A DNA stretch of 64,000 nucleotides from NCBI GenBank assembly GCA_036852015.1, contig JAANDG010000113.1, forward strand, positions 1 through 64,000, written 5' to 3'. The notes under the pieces were generated by a model that saw only the letters and a program-made list of their open reading frames with translations, did not search any database and had not been told where the DNA came from. The translations under genes were made by a program, and so were the position numbers. Source of the stretch: Pelodera strongyloides. Lineage: Eukaryota > Nematoda > Chromadorea > Rhabditida > Rhabditidae. Of the stretch, positions 34,363 through 45,719 are shown one piece after another (within the stretch, counting starts at the first letter, position 1; each line of letters opens with the position of its first letter).

Positions 34363-34620
34363 CAGGTACGCACTTCTTGTAAAGTACATGAGCACCAGTG
34401 AGGAAATTTGGCGTGCGAGCGGCGTGCAAGCGGTGTGTATTCGGCGAGCAAAATTGTGCGCCGTTTCTTTACGCACCAGTGAGGAATTTGGCTTGCGAGA
34501 AACACATATGTACTTGTTGTGAAGTACATGAGCACCAGTGAGGAAATTTGGCTTGCAAGCGGCGTGCAAGCGGCGTGTATACGGCGAGCAAAATTGTGCG
34601 CCGTTTCTTTGCGGCGCGCC
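34363..34620. repeat. degenerate tandem duplication, GC-rich
   Basis: Two units about 145 bp apart share AAAGTACATGAGCACCAGTG, GAGGAAATTTGGC, GGCGTGCAAGCG and GGCGAGCAAAATTGTGCGCC. No coding function recognised; the GC-rich core contrasts with its flanks. Confidence 0.8.
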
Positions 34621-34885
34621 TAGCGCCAAGCACGCCGCCTTCACGAAAACTTTAACTTTGGAGATATATCACGGTGGAGAGTAGTTCGTAGAATTCCCTT
34701 TAGGGAGAACTGTCCCCAAGAATATCTCACCAAAGTGAATTAAATTACAGAATACGTTCAAAGGGATTACACTAGACATTGTGGATTAGCAGAGTTAAAA
34801 CAAAGTTAATACTGAAAGGAATCCCACAAAGGGAAAGTTACACAATTAGAATAGGTACTATGGGATCAACTTAAAATTTTATCTC

Positions 34886-34975
34886 TCTAGCTCTCTCTCT
34901 CTCTAGCCTCTCTCTCTCTCTCTCTCTCTCTCTCTAGCTCTCTCTAGCTCTCTTTCTCTCTCTCTAGCTCCCTCT
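34886..34975. repeat. (CT)n microsatellite
   Basis: CT run with regular AG (CTAG) interruptions. Confidence 0.9.
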
Positions 34976-35191
34976 CGATTGAAAAATATTCGATTGAAAA
35001 TATTTTTTGCAGAAATAAAAGATTTGGCAGTAATACATATTAAAATGCATAGAAATTAAAAGAGCACATACAACGTACCAGCACGCAGGTTGAACTTGGT
35101 TTTTCATACTTTGAGTACATTTTCAGACGTGAAGTAGTTTTTTAAGCATATTTGGATTTAAGCTATCAAAAAGTGAGAAAATAAGAACCGT

Positions 35192-35635
35192 TTAAGCGAA
35201 ATATCGGCCGGTTTTTGAAACTCATCGTGCACGGCTGAATTCTAAGTTATTTTTTTTCTAGTTAATAAAGATTTATTGATTACATTCACATAATCAAAAG
35301 GCAACCCTACGACGGCAATGCGTATAAAAACATCCCATACTGACAAGGGGCCCTAGTGTATGTTCATATTTCTAGTAACAAGTAAGCAAATAAATACTAC
35401 GATAAAATAAATATATTGCATAAGTAAGTTTCACAAGTTAATCGAACAGCCAAACTTCTTAGTGAGCGACTCAATTAATGCAGGCTGTTCTTCCTTCCAA
35501 TTTCTATAGTTATTTATGCTAAATTGCTCGAATTTAGCGCGATTTTTTATTCTAATTTATGTGCATTTGCATAGGCTGCATAAGAATGCTGGTGTACTCG
35601 ATGTGTTTCAAAAACCGGTAGGAATTTCGCTTTAA
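35192..35635. repeat. MITE, family M1, split by a retrocopy
   Basis: M1 ends at 35192 (TTAAGCGAAATATCGGCCGG) and 35635 (GGAATTTCGCTTTAA). The interior is split by a 255 bp retroposed insert whose 8 bp target duplication AGTTATTT is at 35245-35252 and 35508-35515. Confidence 0.85.
35253..35507 (-). pseudogene. 5'-truncated retrocopy with poly(A)
   Basis: Read on the minus strand, the insert opens with a frame of 24 codons ending at TGA (residues RNWKEEQPALIESL, then KKFGCSINL). A 3' UTR of about 180 nt follows, then AATAAA, then about 14 nt, then A8 at the inner edge of the target duplication AAATAACT. This is the structure of a retroposed mRNA or a LINE 3' end. The source gene is not recognised. 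Confidence 0.75.
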
Positions 35636-36414
35636 GCATGGTAACAACTAAGTAGATACTAAACTGCATGAGCATGGTTCCCTTTTCCTACCATAGTGTC
35701 TTTTGCAATAAATGATATACATTATTTTAAAGGGAATATATATGCCCTTTTTGAAGTTAAGCTGTATTAATAGAATGTATGTTCCTCATTAAGGAAAAAC
35801 AACAAAAATTGTTAAAGGTTTCCCATTTAAAAGAAAATGATTTTCAAAGTTCGCCTTTTAAATAGTAAACGCGTTTACTGACACCCTGGCCCTGGCTTAC
35901 CCGGCAGTTCTGTTGGAGCAAATTTCAACTTTGCATGCGGACATCGGCAAATAGCAAGATTCAATATGCAGGGCATGCAAATTCGAATTTACATATTCAG
36001 TCGCTTACTTAAATTCATGTCTGGTGTGGGAACTCCAGTTTCGCACTTGTTTTGCACATTTTGAGTGCCTACATTTCCCTTTAAATTAAAAAAAATACCA
36101 ACCCTCCTTGTCGTGCAATAATCTTCGTGAAATTTCTTCTCCAAAGTGCATGTGTAGACAAATGTTCTTAAATTATTAAAAGATAAAATAAAATATAGTT
36201 TTTGATGCAATAAGTATAAATGATCAGCGCACAGTAGTAAAACAACGGACGTTTTTTCGGATCAAGATATAATCCGAAAGAATGACGAACAACATAGTAA
36301 AAGAGAAATTATGATATAAATAAATAAATGTACAGTATTTTCTGGAAATGTTGCCTGCGATGCTAGGATGCTTGAACTATAAAATCTACAGTGTGTTTTA
36401 ATCGAGAATAAGTA

Positions 36415-36568
36415 ATGGGGTTTCCAAGTATCGCAAAAATTCGGTGTGCTTCATACTCATACTATCGTATTTCTGCGCGAAACTTGCATATATAATATGA
36501 AAAACTAGAAAAATATTTTCGTGTAGTTCCAAAATACTGTACATTTTCACCATAATTGGGAAACCCAT
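36415..36568. repeat. repeat family M6
   Basis: Inverted ends ATGGGGTTTCCAAGTATC and TTGGGAAACCCAT around the M6 core with TATATAATATGAAAAA. Non-coding. Confidence 0.82.
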
Positions 36569-36798
36569 GACGCGCGGTTCGATACGCATTGCATGTTATT
36601 GACTGTGCTTGCAGTTATAGTGAATAATAACTGATTGTTACATCCCTATAATTATTGCTCAAAAAAATTTGCATAACGCAATATGATATAGTTAATGCAA
36701 ATCAAAACTGAAAGAATAATCTATGCAGAGTCATAATTCATAATCTCAATAATCTGCATAGTTCAGCACAGTAGCTGAAAATGAGGGAGAAAAAAGTT

Positions 36799-36974
36799 TT
36801 AAAGCTAAATACCGGCCGGTTTTTGAAAAACAACGAGTACACCATCATTCTGATAAAGCTTATGCAAATCACCATAAATTAGAACAAAAAATCGAGCTAA
36901 ATTCGAGCAAATTAGCATATATACGTAAGAATTCAGTTGCCAAAGATGGGTTTCAAAAACCGGCCGGTATTAGG
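36799..36974. repeat. MITE, family M1
   Basis: Left TTAA and CCGGCCGG repeat intact. The right end is truncated after CCGGCCGGTATTA. Confidence 0.82.
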
Positions 36975-37169
36975 TATTGAATAGTTACATTACGGTAGCT
37001 ATATGTCACGGCTGTGTGTGTTTTAGTATAGATGTATCCTAGAGTTGTTGAGTATGCATATACATAACATATACGACACGCATTCATAAGAAGGGGTGTT
37101 CTCGGGAGTGAACTCCGCTGATTTTTTCCCTTAACTCATTCTGGACGAAGGGTTTTGGAGAGAAGCGAC

Positions 37170-37174
<5 letters not shown>

Positions 37175-37218
<44 letters not shown>

Positions 37219-37245
37219 GGAGAGAGAGAGAAGAGAGATAGATGA
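37175..37245. repeat. (GA)n microsatellite
   Basis: GA run; short CT tracts follow at 37370-37440. Confidence 0.9.
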
Positions 37246-37549
37246 GGAGGAGAGTGCGAATAGCACATCCCTAATATGCTCAAGAAGCGTTCTTTATATA
37301 TATTCTATATTTAGGCAAGAGAGATGCTACATCGTGGAATCAAAGTACACGTCTTCAGAATCCTCCCTCTCTCTATTCTTTCGCATCTCTCCCTTTATCT
37401 CTCTCTTCTCTGTCTCTCTCTCCTCTCTCTTTCTATCACTCCTTCCAAAATCTTTTTTTTTTCTTCGTTCCACACACAGTTATTGACATCATAGAAATCA
37501 GAAAGTACTGTCATGCAAATTTTTATAACAGATCTTCAGTTTTTCTTAC

Positions 37550-37698
37550 ATGGGGTTTTCCAAGTATCCCAAAAATTCGGTGTGCTTCTGTCAATACTAC
37601 CGTATTTATGCAATAAACATATATAATATGAAAAATAAAAAAAAATATTCTCGTGTAGTTCCAAGATACGGTAAATTTTCAGCATACTTGGAAACCCT
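37550..37698. repeat. repeat family M6
   Basis: Ends ATGGGGTTTTCCAAGTATCC and GCATACTTGGAAACCCT; standard M6 core. Confidence 0.82.
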
Positions 37699-38092
37699 AA
37701 CAATCATTCTAAGTAGCATAGTATGCTCTCGAGGGAGCTGAAAACACAGAACCGTATTAAAAATTGATTGAAAATGGCCTAATCTAAATTATGCAGCACT
37801 TTTTTGGATATGGACCAAGATGTGTGCACCTTTGAGACGTTGATAAGTAAGTGTTAGTGAAGTCCAAAAAGAAGCATAATCGAAAAATAGAAGTAGTTTG
37901 ACCGAGTGCAAAGACTGTCGTAGTATTGGCGGGATTATGCAAAACTAGCTAATTACCTAATGGTACAATATATGTAGTATAAAACATGTACCACATTGGT
38001 TCCCGGGAACCGGTATTCAATTATGGCACGTATGCAGTATATGCTGGGAAATGTAATTTTTCAATTTAATTGTCTGCGAAGTTAATGAAGTC

Positions 38093-38097
<5 letters not shown>

Positions 38098-38131
<34 letters not shown>

Positions 38132-38173
38132 GAGAGAGAGAGAGAAAAGAGAGAAAAGAGAGAGAGAGAGAGT
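38098..38173. repeat. (GA)n microsatellite
   Basis: GA run with AAAAGAGAGA interruptions. Confidence 0.9.
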
Positions 38174-38616
38174 CTAACGTAATAAGTTGCTGAATATTAT
38201 ATTGCAGGTTATTGCAAAGTTGATTAAACTGCGTAAAATGGGAATTTAATTATTTATAATAAAAGGGATTATATAAGCTGCGAGCAAAAAGTCAAACACT
38301 CATACTAATGCGCAATTAATGGCTGACAGGCTTTTGCTGGAGAGAAAAATGAATAATAAACTGCAGACTAAGTGATTTGAATGCAGCCAATGAGCGACAG
38401 AGATACGGTATTCATATTTAAAACTATTTTTGGGCAATTGCTCCCCGTTCAAAAAGTCTCAAATTACATGACAGATTTTCCATGTAATGGTCAAGCAATT
38501 ACGTCATTACATTAATGAGTTTTCCCACAAAATAAGCTCTCAGTGTATTGAATATATGCTGTTAGAATCTAGGTGATAAAAAAAGAATGAGGATCAGAGC
38601 AGGCAGATAATCAAGT

Positions 38617-39013
38617 TTAAAGGGACAGACCCATCAAAGTAAACCTATATTTACGATACGTTCATAATGACTATCAAGCATTTTTATTACAATATATACA
38701 AACTAAATTTCACATTTATTTGCCATGGAAAAGTTTTTTCCGATGCGCTCTGCTCAAATGTGTACCGTAAAGCCGCAAATATCCTTGTCGTCAATGCAAA
38801 TTTATCGTGAAATTATAATGAGATTAAAATTTGCATATATAGCTTTGAAATCTGCACTTTTATGGTATACATATGCGTTGAGCGCATTGGAAAAAAGTTG
38901 TCTAGGGCGAATAATGGTGAAATTTAGTTTGTATATATTGTAATAAAAATGCTTGATAGTCATTATGAACTTATCGTAAATATAGGTTTATTTTGATGGG
39001 CCTGTCCCTTTAA
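38617..39013. repeat. MITE, family M4
   Basis: A 397 bp element flanked by TTAA with inverted ends AGGGACAGACCCATCAAAG. A second palindromic zone at the centre holds TTTTTTCCGATGCGCTC and its inverse. Close sister at 41892-42287. Confidence 0.88.
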
Positions 39014-39153
39014 AGAGAGACTACAAAAAGCTACCCGTGAATGGCATTTCGCATTTTGGTGAAAGTGAGCGAGAGCAGTCTCTCTACTACTTTCCTCAGA
39101 ATACTACCCAAATATCCCGGCATGCGAACGATCAAATATTCAAAAAAATTTAT

Positions 39154-39343
39154 TTAAAGCGAAATACCGGCCGGTATTTGAAACACATTGAGTACACCAG
39201 CATTCTTATGCAGCTTATGACTTATGCAAATGAACATAAATTAGAATAGAAAAATCGAGCCAAATTCGAGCAACTTTGCATAAATACGTAAGAATTCAGT
39301 GGTCCACGATGCGTTTCAAAAACCAGCCGGTTTTTCGCTTTAA
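39154..39343. repeat. MITE, family M1
   Basis: TTAA-flanked, with a small internal duplication GCAGCTTATGACTTATGCAA making it about 190 bp. Confidence 0.85.
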
Positions 39344-40539
39344 AAAATGTATACAACATACAGTACTCACAGTTATTAATTTTGTACTTGGCACTAAAAA
39401 AGACCACAAGTCACAAGCCAAGCTAACAAAATACATGTAAAGACAATACAGTAGAATGAATAAAAGTAAATTGAAAAACATTCCAAGGAGACTCAGGTGA
39501 TATGTTCTTGCATGGTTAAACCATACAGTCCTCTCTGATAAAAACCCCATTTCCTCTCTTAACACTTAGAGATAAGGGTAACTATATACGTAAGAACGGG
39601 ACGAACTCGTACTTTATCAGTGGAGAGAGTCTTGTAGCCTATGAATGTTTGTCCTGTTTCAGAATATAGATTAGAAGTTAACTATAAGCAAGAATATGAT
39701 GGAAAATCAACTAGAAAAAGGGGCGGAGAAGCTAATATAAATGTATAATGGCCTGGCCCTAAATTAGCATATGGAGTTCAAACTTCAAACAGTGGGTTCT
39801 TAAGTAGGGTAAATTTGCGTAAAGTTTGGAGGAGTTTTTGGTATACTGTACATAAATGCGTAAGGTTATGCTTATGCGTAGGGTTATGCTTCTTTGCTAA
39901 CGTTAGCATTAGCATTGTATAATAAACGGTCAGTGGGCCTGCACCAGCAAAGTAAACGTTGATGCGTGGCAACGTTACGGGGTACACATTTTTGCAAATC
40001 AAAATCCGTCTTACAAGCTATTTCACGAGGTCCCGATGAAACCTGCTGGCATTATCTGAGCATTTTGAGTTCACTTTGTTACTTTGCACCTACGTAGCAC
40101 ATAATAATTAATAGGGTTATCGTCCATAACTCGTATTAAGTCGCAAAACTCTTTATTGGCTTGTCGCTCAATAATAGTCACGTCCTCATAACATTATATT
40201 CTTTGTATTTATAACCTCCCAAAATAAATGCAAGTACAACAACTGCGCTCTGCGCAAGCTTCAAATCCAACTTATATCACTCATGCGTCTTTAACTCCAA
40301 CTTACACACTTCCTCTTATGGTTTATGTCTTAAAAACTCTATATATTTACTAGGAGCGCGTGACTTTTCATATTTTCTATTTTTCAAGTAAATACGTATT
40401 TCGTTATCTTTCTATTACTATGCATTAGAGGCTGGAGTCAGAACGGACCGAACTATCCTTTATGTGGAAATACTTATCAGATGAGGGGAACACAATTATA
40501 TGTGCAGGATACAGACTACGGTTATGTGATTTTAGAGAA

Positions 40540-40540
40540 G

Positions 40541-40571
<31 letters not shown>

Positions 40572-40572
40572 A
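40540..40572. repeat. (GA)n microsatellite
   Basis: Short GA run. Confidence 0.85.
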
Positions 40573-41019
40573 GAGTATACCGTGACATACAGTACGCTGA
40601 CGTTTAAGGATCAAAAGACTTATGATTCAAAGCCGTAAATAACATATGAACAACCTTTTGCAACGTTAAAAAAGATGAGATATATCGGGATCTAGCCCAC
40701 ATTTACGTAGGTTATGTTCATCGCGTTACGTTGTTTTGGGGAGATGAGATGAGGCTAGAGACTACGGTAAAGGTGCGCTTTAATATTTTACCCATCAAAG
40801 TAATCTATACAAACGAATTATCACTACCGTAATGTGACGTCTGACGTCTGAAGCATTCTAGAACGTGTCGAACTTATACGGTATATCAATGTTTGGAGCT
40901 TTCTTATCGTGACGGCGCGTTCTCGAAAAACCGGCAGAACAAAACGTTCTGAGTACTGAATGATGAAAACAAGATCATAATTAATACAGAACTAAATAAT
41001 TTCTTATAAAACAATTATG

Positions 41020-41191
41020 AGCGAAATACTGGCCGGTTTTTGAAACGCATCGAGTATACCCAGCATCCTTTTATGCAAATGAACATGAATTAGAATTAAA
41101 AATCGAGCTAAATTCGAGAAAATTATCTTCAATACGTAAGAATTCAATTGTCCACAATGCGTTTCAAAAACCGGCCGGGACTGCGCTTTAA
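41020..41191. repeat. MITE, family M1
   Basis: Left terminus eroded (ATGAGCGAAATACTGGCCGG); right end CCGGCCGGGACTGCGCTTTAA. Confidence 0.8.
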
Positions 41192-41584
41192 GGACATTAT
41201 TAGAATATTAAAATAATACGTAACTGTAGCCTTTCAAATATCGTTCAGTGCTGTGATAAAAGTATAAAACTCTGGCAGGTGATGCAGACTGACTTATTTA
41301 AAATACAACAAACTAGAACTAGTGCTGGATTAAATGCAAAACATACACTGGCGGTGGTGTTTGGGAATTTTAACACAAAATGGATTATGCAAAATATAAC
41401 GGCCAACACGGAGAAACACTAGTACAACTGATAGTAACACATAATTTATGCACTGATGCGCAAATTATCAAAGCGAAACATCTAGTTCTTTTGTGCTTAC
41501 TACAATAATTTTATTCCAATTATCATGTGTTCAGTAACTTGTCAGTAAAGTGTGGCCATCTTACCATTAGAATAGGCCATCATT

Positions 41585-41728
41585 ATGGGGTTTCCAAGCA
41601 TCCCAAGAAGTGATTCTGTCAATACTAACGTATTTCTGCACGAAACCCGCATATATCATGTGAAAAATTAAACAAATTCTCGTGTTTCCAAGATACGGTA
41701 AATTTTCCGCATATTTGGAAACCCCATT
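41585..41728. repeat. repeat family M6
   Basis: Ends ATGGGGTTTCCAAGCATCCC and ATTTGGAAACCCCAT; shortened core. Confidence 0.82.
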
Positions 41729-41891
41729 ATGTATTGTTCTGTGTAAGATGGATATTATGAATACGGTACTTCGTATATTTCAATTTTGCGGCCAACGGTT
41801 AATTTCCACACGACACGGTGTATACAGTAGGCGAGCTCTCCGCCAATGACAAAACTAATTTCGGTTCATTTCACTTTCTATTTCGGAACTT

Positions 41892-42287
41892 TTAAAGGGA
41901 CAGGCCCATCAAAGTAAACCTATATTTACGATACGTTCATAATGATTATAAAGCAATTTTATTACAATATATACAAACCAAATATCACCTTCATTCACCC
42001 TGGGAAACTTTTTTCCGATGCGCTCAACTCATATGTATACCGTAAAGCTGCAGATTTCAAAGCCGTATACGCAAATTTTGATCGCAGTCTAATTTTACGA
42101 TAAATTTGCATAGGCAGCTTGGAAATTTCCGTTTTACGGTATACATATGCATTGAGCGCATCGGAAAAAAGTTTCCCAGGGTGAATGAAGGTGAAATTTA
42201 CTTTGTATATATTGTAATAAAATTGCTTTATAATCATTATGAACGTATCGTAAATATAGGTTTACTTTGATGGGCCTGTCCCTTTAA
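41892..42287. repeat. MITE, family M4
   Basis: TTAA-flanked 396 bp copy with ends AGGGACAGGCCCATCAAAG. The arms match each other and those of 38617-39013 closely, suggesting recent spread. Confidence 0.9.
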
Positions 42288-42669
42288 ACAGCCCATTTAC
42301 TACTAGAATGTAAAAAACTAACATGGATTGTATGCTAATTAGGGCTTAGAACCAATAAACGAAGCGATTGCCCAGGTTCTCATTTATTCTGTCGACTAAG
42401 TTGAATTTATTAGATAATTAGAATATATATAGAACTAATAATAATAGAGAGCAAGATCCACAAAAAGCAGCCAATTCGTGCTCCTTTTGTTTGATTAATT
42501 AAATAAATTATTAATTTAGAAAATTTGGAACAATGGGCGGCGAATTATGGGGCAATTCGGCAGTCAAAGAACAAAAATATGCACCTCGACAAAAGGGCTG
42601 TTTTTAGTTTACGGGGGAAGATTTGTATGGTCAAAACATCAGTTCTTATGTTCTTGGGATATCTAAACA

Positions 42670-42795
42670 TTTCTTTTACGCTTCAAGCGCGTGCACGGTT
42701 ATTCAAGGGAGTTCAAACAAAAGGTTTGCTTATGACATGTTCCGCAGAGGTCCTGAGCACAGGCTACGAGTTCCAGATGGCAAATTGCCTATCGT
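42670..42795 (-). mobile_element. SINE-like repeat, family S1, fragment
   Basis: On the minus strand it carries CTCAGGACCTCTGCGGAACA, CATCTGGAACTCGTAGCC and CCCTTGAATAACCGTGCACG, the S1 tail blocks in the right order. Confidence 0.6.
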
Positions 42796-42881
42796 GTTAC
42801 CTATCGTGAAAAACTCAGAGCCAGCTATGCTAACGCTAACTTTTACTACTTGCCAAATTCTTGTATTGAGTGTTTTTCCTT

Positions 42882-43040
42882 ATGGGCTCTACAAGTATGC
42901 TTAAAAGTTACCGTATTTTGGAACTACACGAGAATATTTTTTTTAATTTTTCATATTATATATGCTTGCAGGTTTCGTGCAGAAATACGGTAGTATTGAC
43001 ATAATCACACCGATTTTTTGGGATACTTGTAGATCCCATT
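42882..43040. repeat. repeat family M6
   Basis: M6 in the reverse orientation: TACCGTATTTTGGAACTACA, then TATATATGC, then CACACCGATTTTTTGGGATA. Termini degraded. Confidence 0.78.
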
Positions 43041-43449
43041 ACATACGAATGCAGAACGCTTTTTTATAGCTCCTTCTTCCGCAAAGGAGTGAAGTTCAAT
43101 CACTTGTCATTGCATATGTAAATTCTATAAATTGGTAAGCGAGCGGACCTCCGGTGTTAGATTTCTTCAGATGCTCTAGGCATACTCTGAGTACATGCCC
43201 ATTATCACCCACATAATTTAATCGGTCCTCAAGAAAGGAGGAATTACAGTCACTATAAACCAGTTCGCCTGTTTATATCTCCAAAATCTATCAGAGTTGA
43301 CATGATGACATACTTTCAAAGTGAGAGCTTCCCAGGGAACGAGTCGTTCCCACAACGGGGGAGACTACTCCCGAGCCAGGCACCACCCCAGCAAACAAGT
43401 ACATAATGTCTGCATTTAACCGAGCGGTGATAGAGGAGCATCAGCTACC

Positions 43450-43463
43450 GGAGAGAGAGGGGT

Positions 43464-43525
<62 letters not shown>

Positions 43526-43530
43526 CCTCG
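43450..43530. repeat. (GA)n microsatellite
   Basis: GA run ending 21 bp before the 5' end of Helitron-like element H5. Confidence 0.9.
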
Positions 43531-43990
43531 AATAACAGTAAGGAAAAGTATCTTATTATATAAAGTTGGGAGCTTTGTTTGTTTGTTTGTTTGTTTGATT
43601 GATTGTGTGTTTGGATGATGTGCGTTACGCTCAGGTTGTAGGATTGGTTCAGTAGTTCACGTTCCCGTGCACTGAGCCATCTCACTTCCCGAGCGCCCCT
43701 CTTACAAACGTCCAAAAAAGGCTGCATATGTGGAATATGTGTGGTGTATCGTTCGGGTGTTTCTGCGGCACAAAGGGTTCAAAGACCACTCACGGCACAA
43801 AACTCAAAGAACGACCAATTTTGAAAACTTGAAATCACGCTTTTCAATGCTTTATTTACTCTTATTTTATAAAAATTTTCCATTGCCTTTCAACGTGAGA
43901 TTATCCTCACCTTGAGCTACCTACGAGAATCCAGCCCTGAGCTACGCACTCGCAGACTGCATATACTCACCAAGGGTCAGGCGTATGAGC

Positions 43991-44362
43991 AGAGAGTTTA
44001 AAGAACACCCCCACTCCATCAGCAACGCCATTGCGGATGGCTCACACGAATGCCACACAAAAGGTTGCATTATACTCCAAGAAAGCGGAGTATCGGCCGA
44101 GCGATAATGTTCCCACTTGCTGTGCAACGCCAGTGTGGAGCGCTCACATGAGCACCTCACACAAGTTTGCATGTACAACAAGGGCGCGGAGCACATGCCG
44201 AGCGAAGAGTTCAAAGAACACCTACTGCAGGGCACCTCCCCTGTGAACGCTACAAAGGCTGCCATATACAGAATGCTTGCGGGGTATCGTTCGCGCGATT
44301 GTGCGGCAAGTAGGCCGAGATCCCTGTTCCATGCAATTCAAGAAGCATATTCGCAATTATAA
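43991..44362 (+). pseudogene. decayed coding repeats inside H5
   Basis: One frame is open from ATG 43985-43987 (MSREFKEH) to a stop at 44357-44362, broken by a single TAA near 44106. Three degenerate units of about 105 nt share a pattern. One reads NATQKVALYSKKAEYRPSD, another NATKAAIYRMLAGYRSRDC. GC content is visibly higher than the flanks. I do not recognise the family; it could be a captured exon fragment. Confidence 0.45.
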
Positions 44363-44426
44363 TAATTCCCTGTCAATGGCATCGATGTGTGCTCAACTTG
44401 ATGTTCCCCGTGGCGCCGTTCCTTAT

Positions 44427-44985
44427 TTAGGAGGAATATAGTCAACAGAAACTAAGTTCTATCCCCGTGTTTGTTATTGGTGTAGGTTTCAAAAGGAAAA
44501 TAACAAAAGTGAAACCATTTCGTTCGGACAAATGTTTGCTTCTAACTTATATAGCCCAGCGAAACATTGCGACGTATCATCCAGGCACATTCCTTTTTTT
44601 AGGATTTGAAATTTTTTCGATATTGTAGAGTCCAGCAAGTTGCAGACAATTTAGGAGAAATATAGTCAACAGAAACTAAGTTCTATCCCCGTGTTTGATA
44701 TTGGTATGGGTTTCAAAAAGAAAAGGAAAGACTGGAGACTCTTTGGATAGAAATGTTTCCTCCTAACTTATATAGCCTAGAGAAACATTGCGGCGTATCA
44801 GCCACGCGATATTAAGCTGCTTTTAGGCTTTGGCAATTTTTTCGATGTCCTAGAGTAGAGCAAGTTGCAGACAATTTAGGAGAAATATAGTCAACAGAAA
44901 CTAAGTTCTTTCCCCAGGAAACTATTCTTGCGAGAAAGAGTTGCCTCTACTTATAGATATAGCCCAGTGAAACATAGCGACCATC
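44427..44985 (+). repeat. tandem repeat, about 2.5 units of 224-225 bp
   Basis: Units start at 44427, 44651 and 44876, each with TTAGGAG.AATATAGTCAAC and CAGAAACTAAGTTCT. They end with TATAGCCCAG.GAAACAT. The third is internally shortened and runs into the H5 3' hairpin. Confidence 0.88.
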
Positions 44986-45164
44986 AGCGAATATTGGAAA
45001 GACGCCTCAGGCGGCGGTAGCCGACTGGTACATCATATATCAGAAGACTCCATAAGTTGGTAAGGAAAGAATAACCATAACTCATATATGGGTGGAAAAT
45101 AGAGTATGGAGCCGATTGAAAAACCTCGTCTAGTTAAAAATTAGACAGACCAAACTCGAAAAGG

Positions 45165-45265
45165 AGAGAGAGGGGAGGGATGAAGAGAGGTCGACAGTGA
45201 GAGAGGGACAGAGAGAGTCAGAGAGAGATAGGAGGGATTCGAGAGAAAGAGAAAGAGAGAGAGTC
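45165..45265. repeat. GA-rich microsatellite
   Basis: Imperfect GA tract; a CT tract lies at 45455-45520, in inverse orientation. Confidence 0.85.
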
Positions 45266-45621
45266 AGACAGAGATGAAGAAAGAGGAAGAGAAAAACCGA
45301 ACGGGAGTTCGCATTTTTTATGCGTTTGTTGTCTTTCTGATCGTCAACGTTCTCCTATATATCCTCACTTTCTCACTTATGAGAACCGGGACTGGAGCAG
45401 CATGGATAGACGTCTATACTATGTGATGATATGCCGTACCAACCAAAGGTCATTCTCTCGCTCTTTTCTCTCTTTTTCTCTCTTCCTCTCTTTCTTTCTC
45501 TCTCTCTATTTCTCTCTCCATTCCTCCAGAGAGAATGTCTACTTTGGAACACCTAATAGATGCCGCTCTCCCTTAGACTAACTGTTATAAACGTTCGCTT
45601 TTTGGAGGGGGTTACTTATAT

Positions 45622-45719
45622 TTAAAGCGGTATGACACGTGGTTTTGAAGCGTCTGCTGGGCAGTTCATTTCCCTTCAATTATATGCAAATCATGTGCCA
45701 CTCTGCGCCGGAAAGTCAC
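45622..45719. repeat. MITE, family M3, right end missing
   Basis: TTAAAGCGGTATGACACGTGG left end followed by the M3 arm up to the GCGCCGG centre, where similarity stops. Confidence 0.7.

Larger units (their letters stand above)
43551..45028 (+). mobile_element. Helitron-like element H5, 1.48 kb
   Basis: 5' end A|TCTTATTATATAAAGTTGGG and 3' end GACGCCTCAGGCGGCGGTAG, then CCGACTGG|T. The ends match H1, H2 and H6 but the interior is far longer. It holds decayed coding-like repeats (43991-44362) and three tandem units of about 225 bp (44427-44985) directly before the 3' hairpin. No Rep/helicase frame, so non-autonomous; the cargo looks captured. Confidence 0.7.
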
